From Aplectana chamaeleonis (Eukaryota; Nematoda; Chromadorea; Rhabditida; Cosmocercidae): a stretch of 64,000 bases of DNA. Location of the stretch: the NCBI GenBank assembly GCA_029168955.1, contig JAPDOI010000708.1, forward strand, positions 124,001 to 188,000, written 5' to 3'. Each line of letters opens with the position of its first letter. Within the stretch, counting starts at the first letter, position 1. A program made the position numbers and the translations under genes. The notes under the pieces are model-generated. The model was not told where the DNA came from. It ran no database searches and was given only the letters and a program-made list of their open reading frames with translations. This document shows, in pieces, positions 1 through 12,319 of the stretch.

Positions 1-1667
1 AGCCGACTTTCAGGTAATTGCTTTCATCTTTCCAGATCAATCTGGTCCAAATTTACCGACCCCGGAGTGATAGATGGAATGGTGTGAGGAGGAAACAGTG
101 TCTTCTGCCACTACGACGCACGCACACGACACAGAATGAATGACAGCTGATACTATATAGCGCCTTTGCCGATTTTAGTCAAGAAAACGGACCAGACGCG
201 ATCACAAGCGGCGTTCGCGGCCAGCAAGATTTAACGGAGATCTACCGCCAAGAAACTAAATATGTGTGTAAGAAGCTGCATATGCAGTCTAAGTTTTAGT
301 ATGTATGTGTCAAGTATTGTTTGTGAAAGCCAACTAATGGCATGTTCTGTGGGAGGGCTAAACCAATTTCAGCCGTCAAAATTCTGGTGGAGGTAACGTA
401 TCGGTGTCAGCAACCTATTGCATCAACTCTTCTCTTAGATTGGTGTTCTTGCATGCCAAGAATGGTGTCAGCTGACTACCAGAATGATTTGCAATCACAC
501 CATCACCTCCTGGCCTCAATCTTGAGAAGGTGTGTGGTGAGGAATGTTTACGTTACAAATCGGCAGTTTGTTTCAACCTTTGCGCTGAACGCGTCAATAG
601 GGGAAGCACGGAGCAGCGCTGTGCCAATACCACTGAGCGGCCTCGCTAACAGGATACCTCTACGACTGTTCTAGCTACGTGTAAATGAACATATTGGACA
701 CATGGCGCTTCAGTAACTTGACCTAGCCGACTAAATTGGCTGGCTTCCGGCTGACGCTGACAGTCTGCATCTTCACCGATGCGTGCCATCCTAGTCAGCC
801 GCGTCCCTTTGTCCAGTCTTCCGCCACAATTTGAACACATTCCGTCCACCTGTCACTACCCCATTTCGTTAGAAGTGAAACATCGCGCCAGAACTGTCTT
901 TCGATGCCGAGTGACTTAAAATCCTCTTTAACTATATCCGCACAGAGCTTTCGCCTACGCTCAAGTGGCCGCTCCTAGACAGGATTTTTAACAATTCTTA
1001 GAGCGTGTTGTACGAGACGATCCGGCGTACTTACTAGTACATATATCCCCAGACGGCTGAAGTCGACTTTGCAATGCTATTTGAGAAGGCATCGGGAGAT
1101 GTTAACACCTACCTCGTGTCAAGCATTCACAGGGTTCGGCGTGAGATGTGATGTATCACAAAGGGGGGCTCGGACCCGTCGACATCCGGTGGGATGGGGG
1201 GGTCGGACCTTCGGTCAACCAAGAACCACTCAGACATAAAGTGCTTTCCGACCCCATAGAAGTTTGGGTGCATTCGGTGCAACGATGGGTCGGAGGGCCG
1301 CTGGTTTCTCGAGTCGATGGGCGTGGTCTTATTTCGGCGGCGGCGGTAGTCACAAATCCGACGCCAAGGGAGGAGTGTGTTGTTCAGTTGCACGGGACAC
1401 TAAATTACGCGCGAACTTTTCGCGTCACTCCTCTTCCACGAGTATCCCTTCTTTCCTTCTACCTTGTTTTCTTTATATTTCTCATTCACTATTATTCTCG
1501 TAACTTTGTAGTCTATAACTCTAATTGTAAGTAGATTTTATTGCTAGCTGTTTTCTTCGCGATTTTCCCTATTTATTGACTAAATATCATGCATACAATA
1601 TTTTTCTAGGAGTTTGCCCTCTATCATTGCAACAATCTGCGATAGTTTTGTGTGTTTCCTGTGTCAG

Positions 1668-2083
1668 GCGTCCAGCTCAAAAGAATACTGTGAGTATATG
1701 TTGTGTTTTTTGAACACTGCCTTTGATATAATTCTTAACTGGCTCTTTTTTCAGGCAGAGTATCAGCGCCGTTTATTCTGACGTCTTGGATAAGAACTTT
1801 CGCCAATTGCAACAAGAGGAGTTCGCCTTTTGAAATTCTTTACTCGCGCATTACTGAATTCTTTTCAAAATTTGCTGTCATTTCAGCAACTTCTCTGTTT
1901 ATTTCAATCACCGACGAAGCCGTCTCGAATTTCAGAGATAGACCGTGTGATCTACGTATTTTCGATGGATTCGCCGATTCGCTTGGATTCGACTTTCAGT
2001 GCTTGACACTCACACATTGTATTTTTTTTTCGTTAGATGACTGCCTAAAAAATTGTGATTTCCATCTCCGCACAAAATTTTAA
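1668..2083 (+). other. Possible spliced open reading frame, unknown product
   Basis: A 65-base intron with good signals (GTGAGTAT at 1690, TTTTTTCAG ending at 1754) separates a 22-base exon (1668-1689, itself preceded by CCTGTGTCAG) from a second segment. Joining them keeps one frame open from 1668 to a TAA at 2081, about 115 codons in AT-rich DNA, with no ATG inside. I recognise no domain. The segment also contains several internal TTTCAG strings, so its exon structure could be different. It may be part of a host gene whose other exons I cannot see, or chance. Confidence 0.25.
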
Positions 2084-2787
2084 TCTTCCTCTTTGCCATA
2101 AAGGCTGTTTTTCTACTTCTAGGTTTTGACTCTTAGTGATGTGGCTTCTTATATTCAACAGTTCCATGTGTTATTATTTTTATAGATTTTGCACTGTAGG
2201 TATTTTGGAGGTTAACTCTTGGTGAAATTGTTTCGCCTGTTGGAGATGAATGAAGTAAGCTTAGATGCAACGCTCACGACGAGGAAACTTACGGGATTTT
2301 TGAAGAAAACTGAAGAGTACTCAGCGATTGAAATTAAATAGAAAAAAGATTAATCGTGAATGCTGCTCTTAGGATAGCTTCAGATGTGAACATTATCTGT
2401 GTTCTCTGTGGTGTGTGCAAATGGATTCTTCTGCTGTATCGGTATGTGGTTTTCCTTTCCATCCTTATGTTGTATGCATTTTTTGCACTACTTGAAATAG
2501 TGTACATACATCACAAATTACATTGCATGCGTTAGATTTCATTTAGAACAGGAATATCGCTCCAATAAATTTATATTTCCTGGTGTTTGTGCTGTTATGT
2601 AAATACAGAACTTTCGCAGAACACCTCTTAGGGTAGCAATTTTCGGTTGGAATTTTCGCCCCCCCCCCCTGAGGTGCCAGCCCCGTGGGGAAAATCGAAG
2701 ATCATTTCGGTGTGAATGCCGAACGTTTCCCAATTTTCACTGGGATTTAATTCCCGGAGTAGGGGCAAAATTTCAATCTAAAATAGC

Positions 2788-3091
2788 TATAGTCTACAGC
2801 AATGGAAGTAGGACATGGTGAGGTTGCGGACTCGTCCTAACATACGGTAGTTTGTTAGTGGTATCACTCATTTTTCTGAAACAGCGGTGATAGATCGGTG
2901 AGTCTGTGTTTTCACCGATATGACTACATCAGTGGAAGCAATGAAAACAGGTGAAAATCTGAGAGCGGAAACAATAACTCACCGACCAATCTCAATTATT
3001 TCGATAAAATGAGTGTGACACAATCAGACTACAGTATGTTAAGAAGAGTCCGCAACCTCACCAGGTCCTACTTCCATTGCTGTAGACTATA
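2788..3091. mobile_element. 304-bp MITE with TA duplication
   Basis: Terminal inverted repeats are perfect over at least 27 bases: the left end begins TATAGTCTACAGCAATGG and the right end is its reverse complement. Similarity continues further inward with a few mismatches (the GAGGTTGCGGACTC block and its inverse GAGTCCGCAACCTC). A TA at each end fits a TA target duplication. There is no coding capacity. It is a Tc1/mariner-type non-autonomous element by structure only. Confidence 0.8.
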
Positions 3092-3939
3092 ACAAGCAGA
3101 TGTTTTGCGGAAGTGCCTTAGGTTTCATTGCAAAGCAGCACTAATCAAAGAAGGGACCGCTGGTATATTCAGGGGTCGTGTTTGCTTGGGAGGGCCGCCC
3201 CGTGTGCACGATGACGTCATTTGCGCGTCTCTTCGCGGGGTCATGGCGGTTACTGCGCACCTGGCGATGCCGTTAAGAATGCGGGTTTTCCTCACCGGGG
3301 TGCTCAACGCCCTGACTACCGAAAATTGACTGAGCAACTCATGCAGTAGCAGGCCCGGAGCTCAACCGGCTCCGCCTCTCCCCGCCCACTGTAACCGAAA
3401 CGCAGAGCAGTTGATATTCGAACTTGCGGTGCGTTCCGGTTGTGACTGCAACGTGCAGTGCGTTCAGATTGCTCTCCGATGCACATGCGTTGACTGGCGC
3501 GCGCATTACGAAATTCAAAGACGACGCCCTGTCCTCACACTCCAGCGCTTTGAACCTTGATCGATATCGACTTATCTACCCCTACTTCCTTTTGATTGGT
3601 TCCTTGTTGGGTTCCATGAGTTAACTAAAAAGTCTTCTTTTTCTTGGGGCTCATCCACGTATCATTCCTGTGGTAGACAGATTAATGTGTGGCTATATTG
3701 TAGTTTTGATTTCACTGGATAAAAGATGATTTCTGAGCACACCTCTCCTTGCAGAATCTCGGTTCTGGAAAAATGTTTGAAACCTATTCACAAGACTAGG
3801 GCAGTAGAGCAGTAAAGAGGAAACAGCCGATTAATTTCTCCTGGGTTATATTTTTCTGTTTATTTGATTTTTCCGTGTTCTTTCTGCTTGTTTGCTTAGT
3901 GAAGTCTGTGGGGTTATACCACCAACCGAATTATATTCT

Positions 3940-4245
3940 TTGAAAATTATTCGAGTAATTTTTCGAATTTCGAATCATCCAAATTTTGAAATTTCTGGTT
4001 TTGGAATACTATTTGAAATTCGAATGCTTTGAAAAAAAGCGGTTTCGAATAGTATTCGAAATTCGAATGAGTCAAAAATTAGCTTCCGAATATGAATGGA
4101 AATTCGAATATTCCAAAAGCAGACTTCAGAATAATATTTGGAATTCGAGTACTTTAGCGTTAACATTATCGAATTATTTTAAATTTCGAATGATAAAAAC
4201 GCGCAATCATCATTTCATCCGAATTCTGATCGACTTTTGAAAGCA
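3940..4245. repeat. Degenerate TTCGAA/GAATTCGAA-rich low-complexity block
   Basis: AT-rich sequence in which short TTCGAA, ATTCGAA and TTTCGAAT words recur on both strands at irregular spacing. The short open frames on either strand here are by-products of this composition. The style resembles the larger block at 58935-59445. Confidence 0.5.
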
Positions 4246-4814
4246 TGCTGCAAACTTTTTTGACTCAACCCCCGAATCGTTAGCCTGTCTCGCCTTCCCG
4301 TTTCATGCACATCTTGGGATTTTATTACCACGGCCTCTTTCCTTGCAGTAGACTGTATTTGCGTTGGACAGTATTTAAAAGTTGGTATATTTACACGACT
4401 TCTCGGATGCATTTCGCAGAAAACCCTTGAAGTAAGTTTCAAAATTTATTTAATTGTTTCGAAGAAAAATTCTGGGATTCAGCCATTCGGTAGATTCCTA
4501 AAGACTATTCGAATCTAATCATTCACTCTGAATCACTGATTCGGGAAGTTCTAAAAGGGTTTACTGGATTTATTGACAGATTCTCAGCGTTCTAAAATGT
4601 TATTAGGAGTTGATGTTTAGGAGTAGGAGGTTGTTGTGATTACTTGATAATTTTACTTGTACGTTAAATAGTTGGGGACTATCGGGGAAAATCAGGTGAT
4701 CAAACCGTGGAATGGGGAGGGGAAAGGGGATGAAATTAAAATTCAAAGTGGGGGAAAACGTCTTAACGCTAAGGTATAACATAATTAAAGCTAACGGAGA
4801 AAAGGAACAATTAA

Positions 4815-7082
4815 GGGTCAAATGAAGATTTTCGCAGAGCCATTTGGGACCAAGTAAATCTCTGGTTGATAGGAACAAACTGGGATGAACTCTTTTGCAC
4901 GTGCCGCAATATAAACGAGGTGTATGATGCCTTCATTTCATATGTCCACCTTGTAATAGAGAAATGTGTTCCACTTCGGAAACATGGCCCTAAGACCAAA
5001 AACCTTCCACCGCACCTGCAACGCTTGGCCGCTAAAAAGCACTTCCTCTGGCGTGACCGCTTTCAGCCTGGTGGGCGCGTTGCCTTCAGCAAATGTGCTA
5101 GGGATTTCAAAAAAGAATGCAAACGATTTGCCAAGAACTGCGAAAAACGCCTTATTTGCTCGGGAAATCGAAAAAACTTCTTCAAGTACATGAATGCAAA
5201 GATGAAAACGCGTAAGGGTATCACATCTGTAAAAGATGAAGAGGGCGAAGTCATTATCGATGATCAGCAAAAATGCGAAATGTTCGCGGAATATTTCTCC
5301 AAGGTATTTACTCATGACAACGGTGCGACCCCACTATTCTCCTCCCGATGTTCCCAGAAATTGTGCTCCGTCCCTATCAGCTGCGAGGTTGTAATGGGTG
5401 CCATAAAAAAGCTCAATGACAAGATTTCGCTCACCCCGGACTCGGTGCCCTCGTACTTCATCAAAAGGGCTGCTAACGGGTTATGTTACCCTCTCTCGTG
5501 CATATTCAAACATAGTCTTGCTCTTGGAACGCTTCCGTCCGCATGGAATACCGCGATTGTAACCCCGCTTCTGAAAAAGGCAGCAGCTGTTCAGGTTTCG
5601 AACTATCGGCCCATCAGTTTAACCTCATCAGTATGCAAAGTTCTCGAAATCATTATCAAAGATTGCATTCTCTCCCACCTTGCATCGAACGACCTCCTCA
5701 GTCCCGCGCAATATGGTTTTCTACCTGGTAGATCTACACTATCTCAGTTGGTATCCTCGTTTCAGGACTGGTGTTCAGCAGTGAACGAGAACTGCCAGAC
5801 CGATGTTGTGTACATAGACTATGCTAAAGCTTTTGATACAGTCAGTCATCCAAAGCTACTTCTGAAACTTGAAGGCTACGGCATTTCTGGTGACATTTTA
5901 AAATAGTTGAATTCCTTTCTGACACCTCGTGACTTCAGAGTCAAAATTGGCGACTTTTGTTCTCATCCTTGCCCAATCGTCAGCGGTGTTCCCCAGGGTA
6001 GCGTTCTGGGTCCTTTGCTTTTCCTCATTTATGTGAACGACATTTCTGACGGAGTGTCGAGCACATGCAAGCTTTTTGCTGATGATCTGAAGATATATCG
6101 TCCCCTGCGCAACCCCGCCATCGATTTTCACGAGCTTCAGTGTGACCTGAACCGGGTTTCTAATTGGTCCAAGCTATGGCAGCTAAAAATATCTGAAGAA
6201 AAATCTAGCTTGTTCCATATAAATTTCCAACATGAGTGCTTTCTACGCCTAAACGATGTTGCGCTTCCCGTACGCGAGACTGTCAGTGATCTTGGTGTGC
6301 TTATTAGCACCGACCTTAAGTGGGAATCCCACTGCAAGGAAATTTCTAAGAAAGCTTCTCGTGTGGCAAATTGCATCCTGAGATCTCTGCAACACCCATG
6401 TCTCGAACATTACAGGAAAGCATAGATTGTCTACTGCCGACCGCTCTTGGAATACTGTACGCAGGTCTGGTCACCATCTTCTATCGAAGATGATGAAGTA
6501 ATTGAAAACGTGCAAAGGCGGTACTCAAAACGCGTTTTTGTCAAAATATTTCCTACGCGAGAAGTACCAGACTTTACGACTAGGCTTGAAATGTTGGGGA
6601 TCGAAACCCTACGATATCGGCGAACCGAGTTCGATTTACACTTATGTTATAAAATCGTTAACGGTCTTCGCGACATCCCATTTGAGAGTGTTTCGTGTTC
6701 ACCAGCCGCTGTACTCGCTCCCGCCAGCACGCTTTTCAGCTCGCACGTAGATTTACGTCGAAGTCCAACGTGCTGCATTCCTTTGCATTTAGAGTCATCC
6801 CAGTTTGGAACAAATTACCTTCAGAGATCGTTGAGGCCGCGCATTTTCCGATTTTCAAAAGCAGGCTATCCCATTTCAACCTTAGGTCATTGCATGGGGT
6901 CGATGGCCGTGCTTTCTGCTAAAGCTTTAAATTCAGGGTGCTCTTATTCGTACGAGTGTTTTCTTTGCCTACAATTTTGTTTGCCTGCATGTCCAGGCTG
7001 TCTTGTTTAAACCTATATCACATACATTTTGTATGTTCCTTTGTCGCCAGATAAAGCTATTGAATTGAATTGAATTGAATAT
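4815..7082 (+). mobile_element. C1: CR1-like non-LTR retrotransposon, 5'-truncated
   Basis: A single frame runs from about 4815 (before the WDELF motif) and contains RT blocks NYRPISLTS, QYGFLPGRST, YIDYAKAFDTVSHPK, GVPQGSVLGPLLF and the catalytic FADD. It is broken by only two in-frame TAG codons (5904-5906 and 6423-6425), then shifts frame near 6690. The true C-terminus is the frame reading FRVIPVWNKLPSEIVEA, ending at 6922. The 3' end is a pentamer tail of repeated TTGAA at about 7060-7082. ORF1 and the endonuclease are missing. It is a dead copy related to C2-C7. Confidence 0.88.
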
Positions 7083-7119
7083 AAGAGCATTCAGGTGGGT
7101 AGTATACTTGTTCCAAATA

Positions 7120-7390
7120 AAATTCATTTCGAATATCCGACTTTTCGACTACAGTCAGATATCGTACTTTTTTGAATATTCGACTTTTCGACTGTAGTCG
7201 GATATCGCCCTTTTTCGAATATTCGACTTTTCGACTATAGTCGGATATCGCACTTTTTCGAATATTCGACTTTTCGACTATAGTCGGATATCGCACTTTT
7301 TCGAATATTCGACTTTTCGACTATAGTCGGATATAGCACTTTTTCGAATATCCGACTTTTCGAATAAAAAGTCGACTTTTTTATCCGACT
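7120..7390. repeat. 43-bp tandem satellite, block 1
   Basis: About five head-to-tail copies of a 43-base unit built of CGAATATTCGACTTTTCGAC and TATAGTCGGATATCGCAC with a T5 run. The block ends in a distinctive terminal variant (GGATATAGCAC, then TTCGAATAAAAAGTCGAC). A second block at 10505-10755 ends the same way in the same orientation. The unit is rich in short palindromes (GAATATTC, GACTATAGTC). Confidence 0.85.
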
Positions 7391-7514
7391 ATGAAAATAA
7401 TTGAAGTGCAAGTAACTTTTTTTTCACATGAAAACACGTCGATTTCTCACTCATCCACTCGCGGGCGTTCTAACAGATCAAAGCATCACTTTAAAACCAA
7501 AATCAGACCGATAC

Positions 7515-8370
7515 TCAGACACGCTGACGGTTGTTCAGCGGGGTAAAAAGGCTTGTCGGTGCGACGGCGGGAGCCAAAATGGGGAGGGGTCGAATTGTCG
7601 GTTGTACCGCAGATAGAGAGAAATTCAATTCACGGAGACGGTTATTTGGCGGTGGAAAAGGGGTTGACGGTGCAACGGCGGGGACGTGCTCTACCGTCAA
7701 ATATGTGACACGTTCCGCAACTCGGACCAAAAAAGATGGGTGAGCCGGCATCAACATGTTTAGACAAAAGTATTAACATTGATAGGGGTATAAAGGCTTC
7801 TCATCTCACCGTGAGCCTCAGTCAGCTTTTTCGGAGCCGGACCTGGAAGCTGACCTCGAGTCACCTTCCTCGAGTCACCTCGAGTCACCTTCCGGAAGAT
7901 CCACCGGATACCGGAGGATCATTTTTGTCTCCGAAGGGAGGGGGCTCCCCACGGCTCGGGGGGGGGGTGGTACCCAACTGTATGGCCATCTCCTCATGGT
8001 CCGCAGTAGGGTGCACCCCACCGTGGACCGTGGGATCACCTCTTTTGTGGGGACCCCAATAGGGATTTCCCCGTAATCCTCTGCGGACCCGGGAATACCC
8101 AGGATGTATTGGAAAGCGCGTGACCGGAAATCTGGTTCGGTTGTACCGCGGTGTGATATCGGTTGAATGGCGGTGGAAGATCGGTTGTCCAGCAGATACC
8201 CCAGCCGATCAACCGACGTTCCCCCGCCGAGTAACCGCCCATGAGTCTGTGTGGTTGTACGGAGGAACAGTATCGGTTATACGCTGGATGACCAGGGAGG
8301 GGCAACCGACATTCCCCCGCGGAATAACCGCTCCCATGCTTGAGTATGGCTGCTTGGCGGATGTTTAGGC
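7515..8370. repeat. Imperfect CGGTTGT-type repeats around a CTCGAGTCACCT cluster
   Basis: Similar segments starting CGGTTGT or CGGTTAT occur at 7528, 7599, 7638, 8138 and about 8251. The last two head a clear duplication of about 113 bases sharing CAACCGAC, TTCCCCCGC and AATAACCGC-like words. Between them, CTCGAGTCACCT occurs three times at about 7855-7890, and there is a G9 run at 7957. No gene is supported; this is probably decayed transposon or tandem-repeat sequence. Confidence 0.4.
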
Positions 8371-8507
8371 GTGCCTTATAGTATTTGTCACAGGTTTCGT
8401 GGTAAGAGCTTAAATCTGGTTTCCGTTTTTTCGAGTTTCCGTAGCTATATGCTGCTAGCGTGCTATATTCTTCAATTTAGATGTGAAAAAGGCAGTTCGC
8501 AATGAAT

Positions 8508-8795
8508 AAAGTGTGCTCAAATGGAAATGGCGGCCCACGCGGCCGGCGTGCTTGGCAGGCGGCCGTCGCATGTGCCGCCCTCGGACGAGTGTTGGATTTC
8601 AACGACGGCCGTCCCCTCTCCCACCGTCTGCAGAGCAGATTGATCGGCGCAGTGCTTGCTGCCAGCCGGTGCCGGCCCCGTTCGTAGTCGATGGCGGTGA
8701 GGACTTTTCGCATGCTCGTCCGAGAGCGGCGAACGCGACGGCCGCCTGCCAAGCACGCCGGCCGCATGGGCCGCCAATCTCATTCGGACGCACCT
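8508..8795. mobile_element. GC-rich inverted-repeat element (MITE)
   Basis: Two arms of about 70-85 bases are inverted: GGCGGCCCACGCGGCCGGCG with GCTTGGCAGGCGGCCGTCGC on the left (8531 on), and their complements near 8715-8780. A GC-rich centre of about 100 bases separates them. GC content is far above the AT-rich surroundings. The overlapping short open frames on both strands arise from the mirrored arms. No target duplication was confidently identified. Confidence 0.7.
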
Positions 8796-10504
8796 TACGG
8801 TCGCCGATCAGTCAGAGCTGTCCGATTTTCTTGTAAAGAAATTACGTTGATTCTATATGTAACCTTGTTTTTAAAGTTGATTTATTGCGGTAGAGAGCCT
8901 ATCACATTTTGATTTGCTATGAAATGTCACATATTCAGAGTTCTCCTACCGTGGAGACAAGAGCATCTACAATTTGGGAAAAACGTAAAAAACATAGAAG
9001 TTTCAAAAAAGTTGCTAGAAATTATTCTTCCTGGGAGAATCTGCTCTCTGCCGACGGGTCGCGAAATGCCTCACACGAGTACATTAGATTCCCGGGGCTT
9101 TGGAGGTATCTCGTCTAATTTTATGGCGAGAATTTACATAAACTACGGACACATTAGCCCCAGTTGGTGGAATTTTAGCTACGTCACCTTCAAGAACTAC
9201 GGAAATTCTTGCCGAGAATGCGGGAAAAAGGGTGGAAGATTCTCGCCTTGATCGATCCACCCTGTCCTGATCAGTACTATAGGGCGATCTCCGCTGCGAT
9301 CGACCGCACTGCCGTTTCTTCCCACGGCCTGCAGCGTCCCCGCGGTCAAATGTATCGTTGGCACGGTCTTCCAGAGAGCAGTTCGGGGTCACCCTCCACA
9401 ATCAGCCACAGAGTATCGAGTAATCGATTCGCGAGAGGACTGGACCAGCACTACGAACGGCATCCATGCGTTCAGCGTAGCCAACGCGGGATGAGATCGC
9501 TGTTCAACACAGGCTGTCGCTAATCCCATAACATGGCTGAGCAGGCCGTTGCGGCCGGTGACCAAAATTTTACGACCCCTCTGTGGACCAAAATTTTTAC
9601 AACCCCCCTTCTTGGGATGAAAAAATTTCACGACCAAAATCGTGGCCCCTATAATTAGTACTAAATCTCTTTAATTTGACATCTTGAAGTCCACATAACT
9701 CGCTACCTTCGCAGAATTATTCCTTTTCAAGCCAATCCTCGTTGGGACCGGCGTTGAGCCACAGATACAACCCGGGGTTACCGACGCAACGGTTATTTTT
9801 CATGGATAAAATTGAAAAAGAATTTACTTACCATTTACTAACTACGCGACTCACTACTCCTACCTCATTCTACCTTTCCAAGTGGTTGGAAGCTAAACGC
9901 CATTTTTTCCGAAAATTTTACGAGCCCACTCCCCCCCCCTCAGTTTTTCATTTTTTCTCAGCTTAGCGACACCGAGATCAAAATAGAGAATTTCGTCTTT
10001 GTTTTTGCGTGGAGTATGCTTAGAGCTTGCACCCTTACACCTTTGATGCAGTATAAGCGGGCTTTAGCGAGCGTCGCGAGGACTTGAAAATCCCTGCACT
10101 ACGGAATTAGAGAGCGTAATAGGCCGCTCCCTTGAAGGCATTTTGCTACCCACGGGCAGAGTTTTGAGCTGTTGAATACGAAAGGAAAACCTGACAGACG
10201 CACAGAAGGGCGCCCACAACGATCCATCGGTCGCACGAAATTATGTATGGTGTCTCTATAGTCTGGACACGCACCGTAGTCGTCCAACAAATAGCGGAAG
10301 TCTGTCAGCAACATCAATAAGGTTTCTTGAAAAAAAAATCGCTCCCATCTGACCTACACCCACAAAGTTTCTTCCAAAAGCAAATATAAATAAAAATTGT
10401 GTTTAAATAATAACTAAAATCAAATACAGATTCTCGGATGAGCGTAATTATTTTCGAGGAGTGTGATTGACAAGCAGTTTTTTTGTAGTGAGGTTGTAAG
10501 ATCC
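8796..10504. other. Anonymous stretch without a supported gene
   Basis: No domain, RNA gene or clean exon is recognised. Near 9550-9640 there are ACGACCCCTC and CAACCCCCC words like those inside the MULE-type MITEs at 18121 and 29922, so a decayed copy of that kind may be present. The minus-strand frame at 10099-10317 (72 codons) is open but matches nothing I know. Confidence 0.4.
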
Positions 10505-10755
10505 GACTTTGCGACAATAGTCGGATTTTGAACTATTCGAATATCCGACGTTTCGACTGTAGTCGGATATAACCCTCTCGAATATTCGACTTTTCGACTG
10601 TAGTCGGATATCGGACTTTTTCGAATATTCGACTTTTCGACTGTAGTCGGATATCGCACTTTTTCGAATATTCGACTTTTCGACTATAGTCGGATATAGC
10701 ACTTTTTCGAATATCCGACTTTTCGAATAAAAAGTCGACTTTTTTATCCGACTTA
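10505..10755. repeat. 43-bp tandem satellite, block 2
   Basis: The same 43-base unit as at 7120-7390 occurs in the same orientation, with the same terminal variant ending AAAAAGTCGACTTTTTTATCCGACT. About five units are visible, the first ones more diverged. Its downstream flank (AAACAGTCGGATATTCATCCG) differs from block 1. Confidence 0.85.
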
Positions 10756-10854
10756 AACAGTCGGATATTCATCCGATTATTCGATTCGGAACAAGTATAG
10801 TGGGTAGGATAATCGGGTAAATTGGCGGAAATCGCTGGATTCGTTGCTATCGAC

Positions 10855-10947
10855 TTTCAGACGCTTCGCTAATAGATTTTCCCACCCATTATAGCTCGAT
10901 TATCGAGCTATAATGGGTGGGAAAATCTATTAGCGAAGCGTCTGAAA
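10855..10947. repeat. Near-perfect palindrome, 46-bp arms, 1-base spacer
   Basis: Positions 10855-10900 are exactly the reverse complement of 10902-10947 with a single T between. The arm begins TTTCAGACGCTTCGCTAATA and ends TATAGCTCGAT. Partial symmetry continues outside (ATCGACT... and ...CGTCGA). A DNA cruciform or very stable RNA hairpin could form. It could be a tiny fold-back element or a replication/repair product. Confidence 0.9.
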
Positions 10948-11264
10948 CACGTCGAAGTATCGATTTTTGCAAGTGTTGCTGGAATCGGTTTACAGAAAGC
11001 GCCCGGGGCGCAACCGTCTACGCTGGATGATGTACTATGACGTCATCAACCGACAGCTGCGCTCAGGGCGCTGCGTGAAACAATTTCGTCGGTAGCACCC
11101 GTAGCGCAACCTATGTGGCCTGCATCGCAACATATGTGGCCCGGAAATTGCCAAATTTGTCACCCTGAGCGCAACATGGACGCGGCTCCGGGTGCATTCG
11201 GGGTGGGCTCAGGGCCTGCTATCGTCTGAGAAGATGGACTTCTATCAGAGCGGGGGGGGGGAAT

Positions 11265-11750
11265 TCACGGTGAAATGAGATCACAATAAGAGGTCAAAAT
11301 AAAACTGGAGATCATACTGAGAGAAAAATGAGACGGGATATCAAAAAAGAAACTGAATAGTGAGAAACAACTGCGAAAAAACAAATGAGGCAAGATATGA
11401 AATGGAGACGTAAAAATGAGGCAGGAACTCACAATACGAGGTAACAATTCACTGATGGAGAAAGAATGCAACACAATAGACGACATTAGCATGACCATCG
11501 TTAATGACTGTGACATGGAGGAGGAGTCTTGGCCAGGTGAAGTGTGTCACCAAAGCGCTCCTGGATATGTCAGCAGTGTTGAGTACTCGCTGTCATCGAG
11601 GTCATTACAAGCGAACTATCCTGTCAAAGAATTGACACAGATGTTCTGGAATTTCGTAATCGAATATGCATTTTTAGGCGATTTAGGATTCACAGGTTCC
11701 ATCCCGCTAAAGGTAAAAATTTTCGCAATTCTGAGAAATAATGGATAGTT
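11265..11750 (+). other. Anonymous open frame and purine-rich DNA
   Basis: A 110-codon frame (11416-11748) overlaps purine-rich GAGATCA/GAGAAAAATGAG repeats. The protein it would make has no recognised domain, and compositional bias explains part of its openness. I do not call it a gene. Confidence 0.2.
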
Positions 11751-11756
11751 GACTGT

Positions 11757-12246
11757 TTAAAGGCACAGTACACCCTCAGATATGAATTTTGAGATTTTCA
11801 TGTAATTGTGTAGTAGACCCCTCCTGTATAATACGTGCCAAATGCGAGATCTCAATTCCTCCAAATAAGCGAGATATAAGCGACCACCACAGGCCCGACC
11901 CCTTCTCTCACCACCACAGGCCCGACCCCCTAGCAGATTTTCGAACTCGATAGCGGCTCGATGGTTGGATGAATTCCAACAAGTCGTCGTTCTTCAGTCC
12001 ACTACCGCACTGTCTCCTTATCCTGGCTTTCCCCAACGCAACGATTGCGAATGAAGAGAAATACAGGAATGAGACAACTCTTCCACCATTTTTCACCCTC
12101 TAAATCTAGGCATCTTAGAAGAGCCATAACTCTATTCAAATGGGGTTTTGGACGATTCCAGAGATACCACTGTGATCAGCGTGTGACTCTCTCCAAGGTG
12201 AGCATAAAATCTGAAAATTAATTTCTTGGGTGTTCTGTGCCTTTAA
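11757..12246. mobile_element. TTAA-flanked MITE, 490 bp
   Basis: TTAA (11757-11760) is followed by AGGCACAGTACACCC. The right end is the inverse, GGGTGTTCTGTGCCT followed by TTAA (12243-12246). Imperfect symmetry continues for about 45 bases. The TTAA duplication and AGGCA terminus match the MITEs at 16073, 21636 and 24697, suggesting a piggyBac-type mobiliser. It has an internal duplication of a CCACCACAGGCCCGACCCC word and no coding capacity. Confidence 0.8.
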
Positions 12247-12319
12247 GAAGAACATTATTCACTGTTATATCTCTTGCAATTTACTCCACGAAATTGACTC
12301 GTGTCCAAGATGCGGTATC

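Noticed and set aside
4866..7010. Stop-codon reassignment (TAG as sense)
   Set aside because: Other retrotransposons in the window contain TAA, TGA and TAG lesions at random, and the helicase and unknown-gene exons use no internal TAG. Two ambers in one dead copy are not evidence for recoding.
7120..7390. CRISPR-like array (regular repeats)
   Set aside because: The 43-bp units are contiguous without spacers and the window is eukaryotic. The 144-bp repeats at 12925-13772 were rejected as CRISPR for the same reason.
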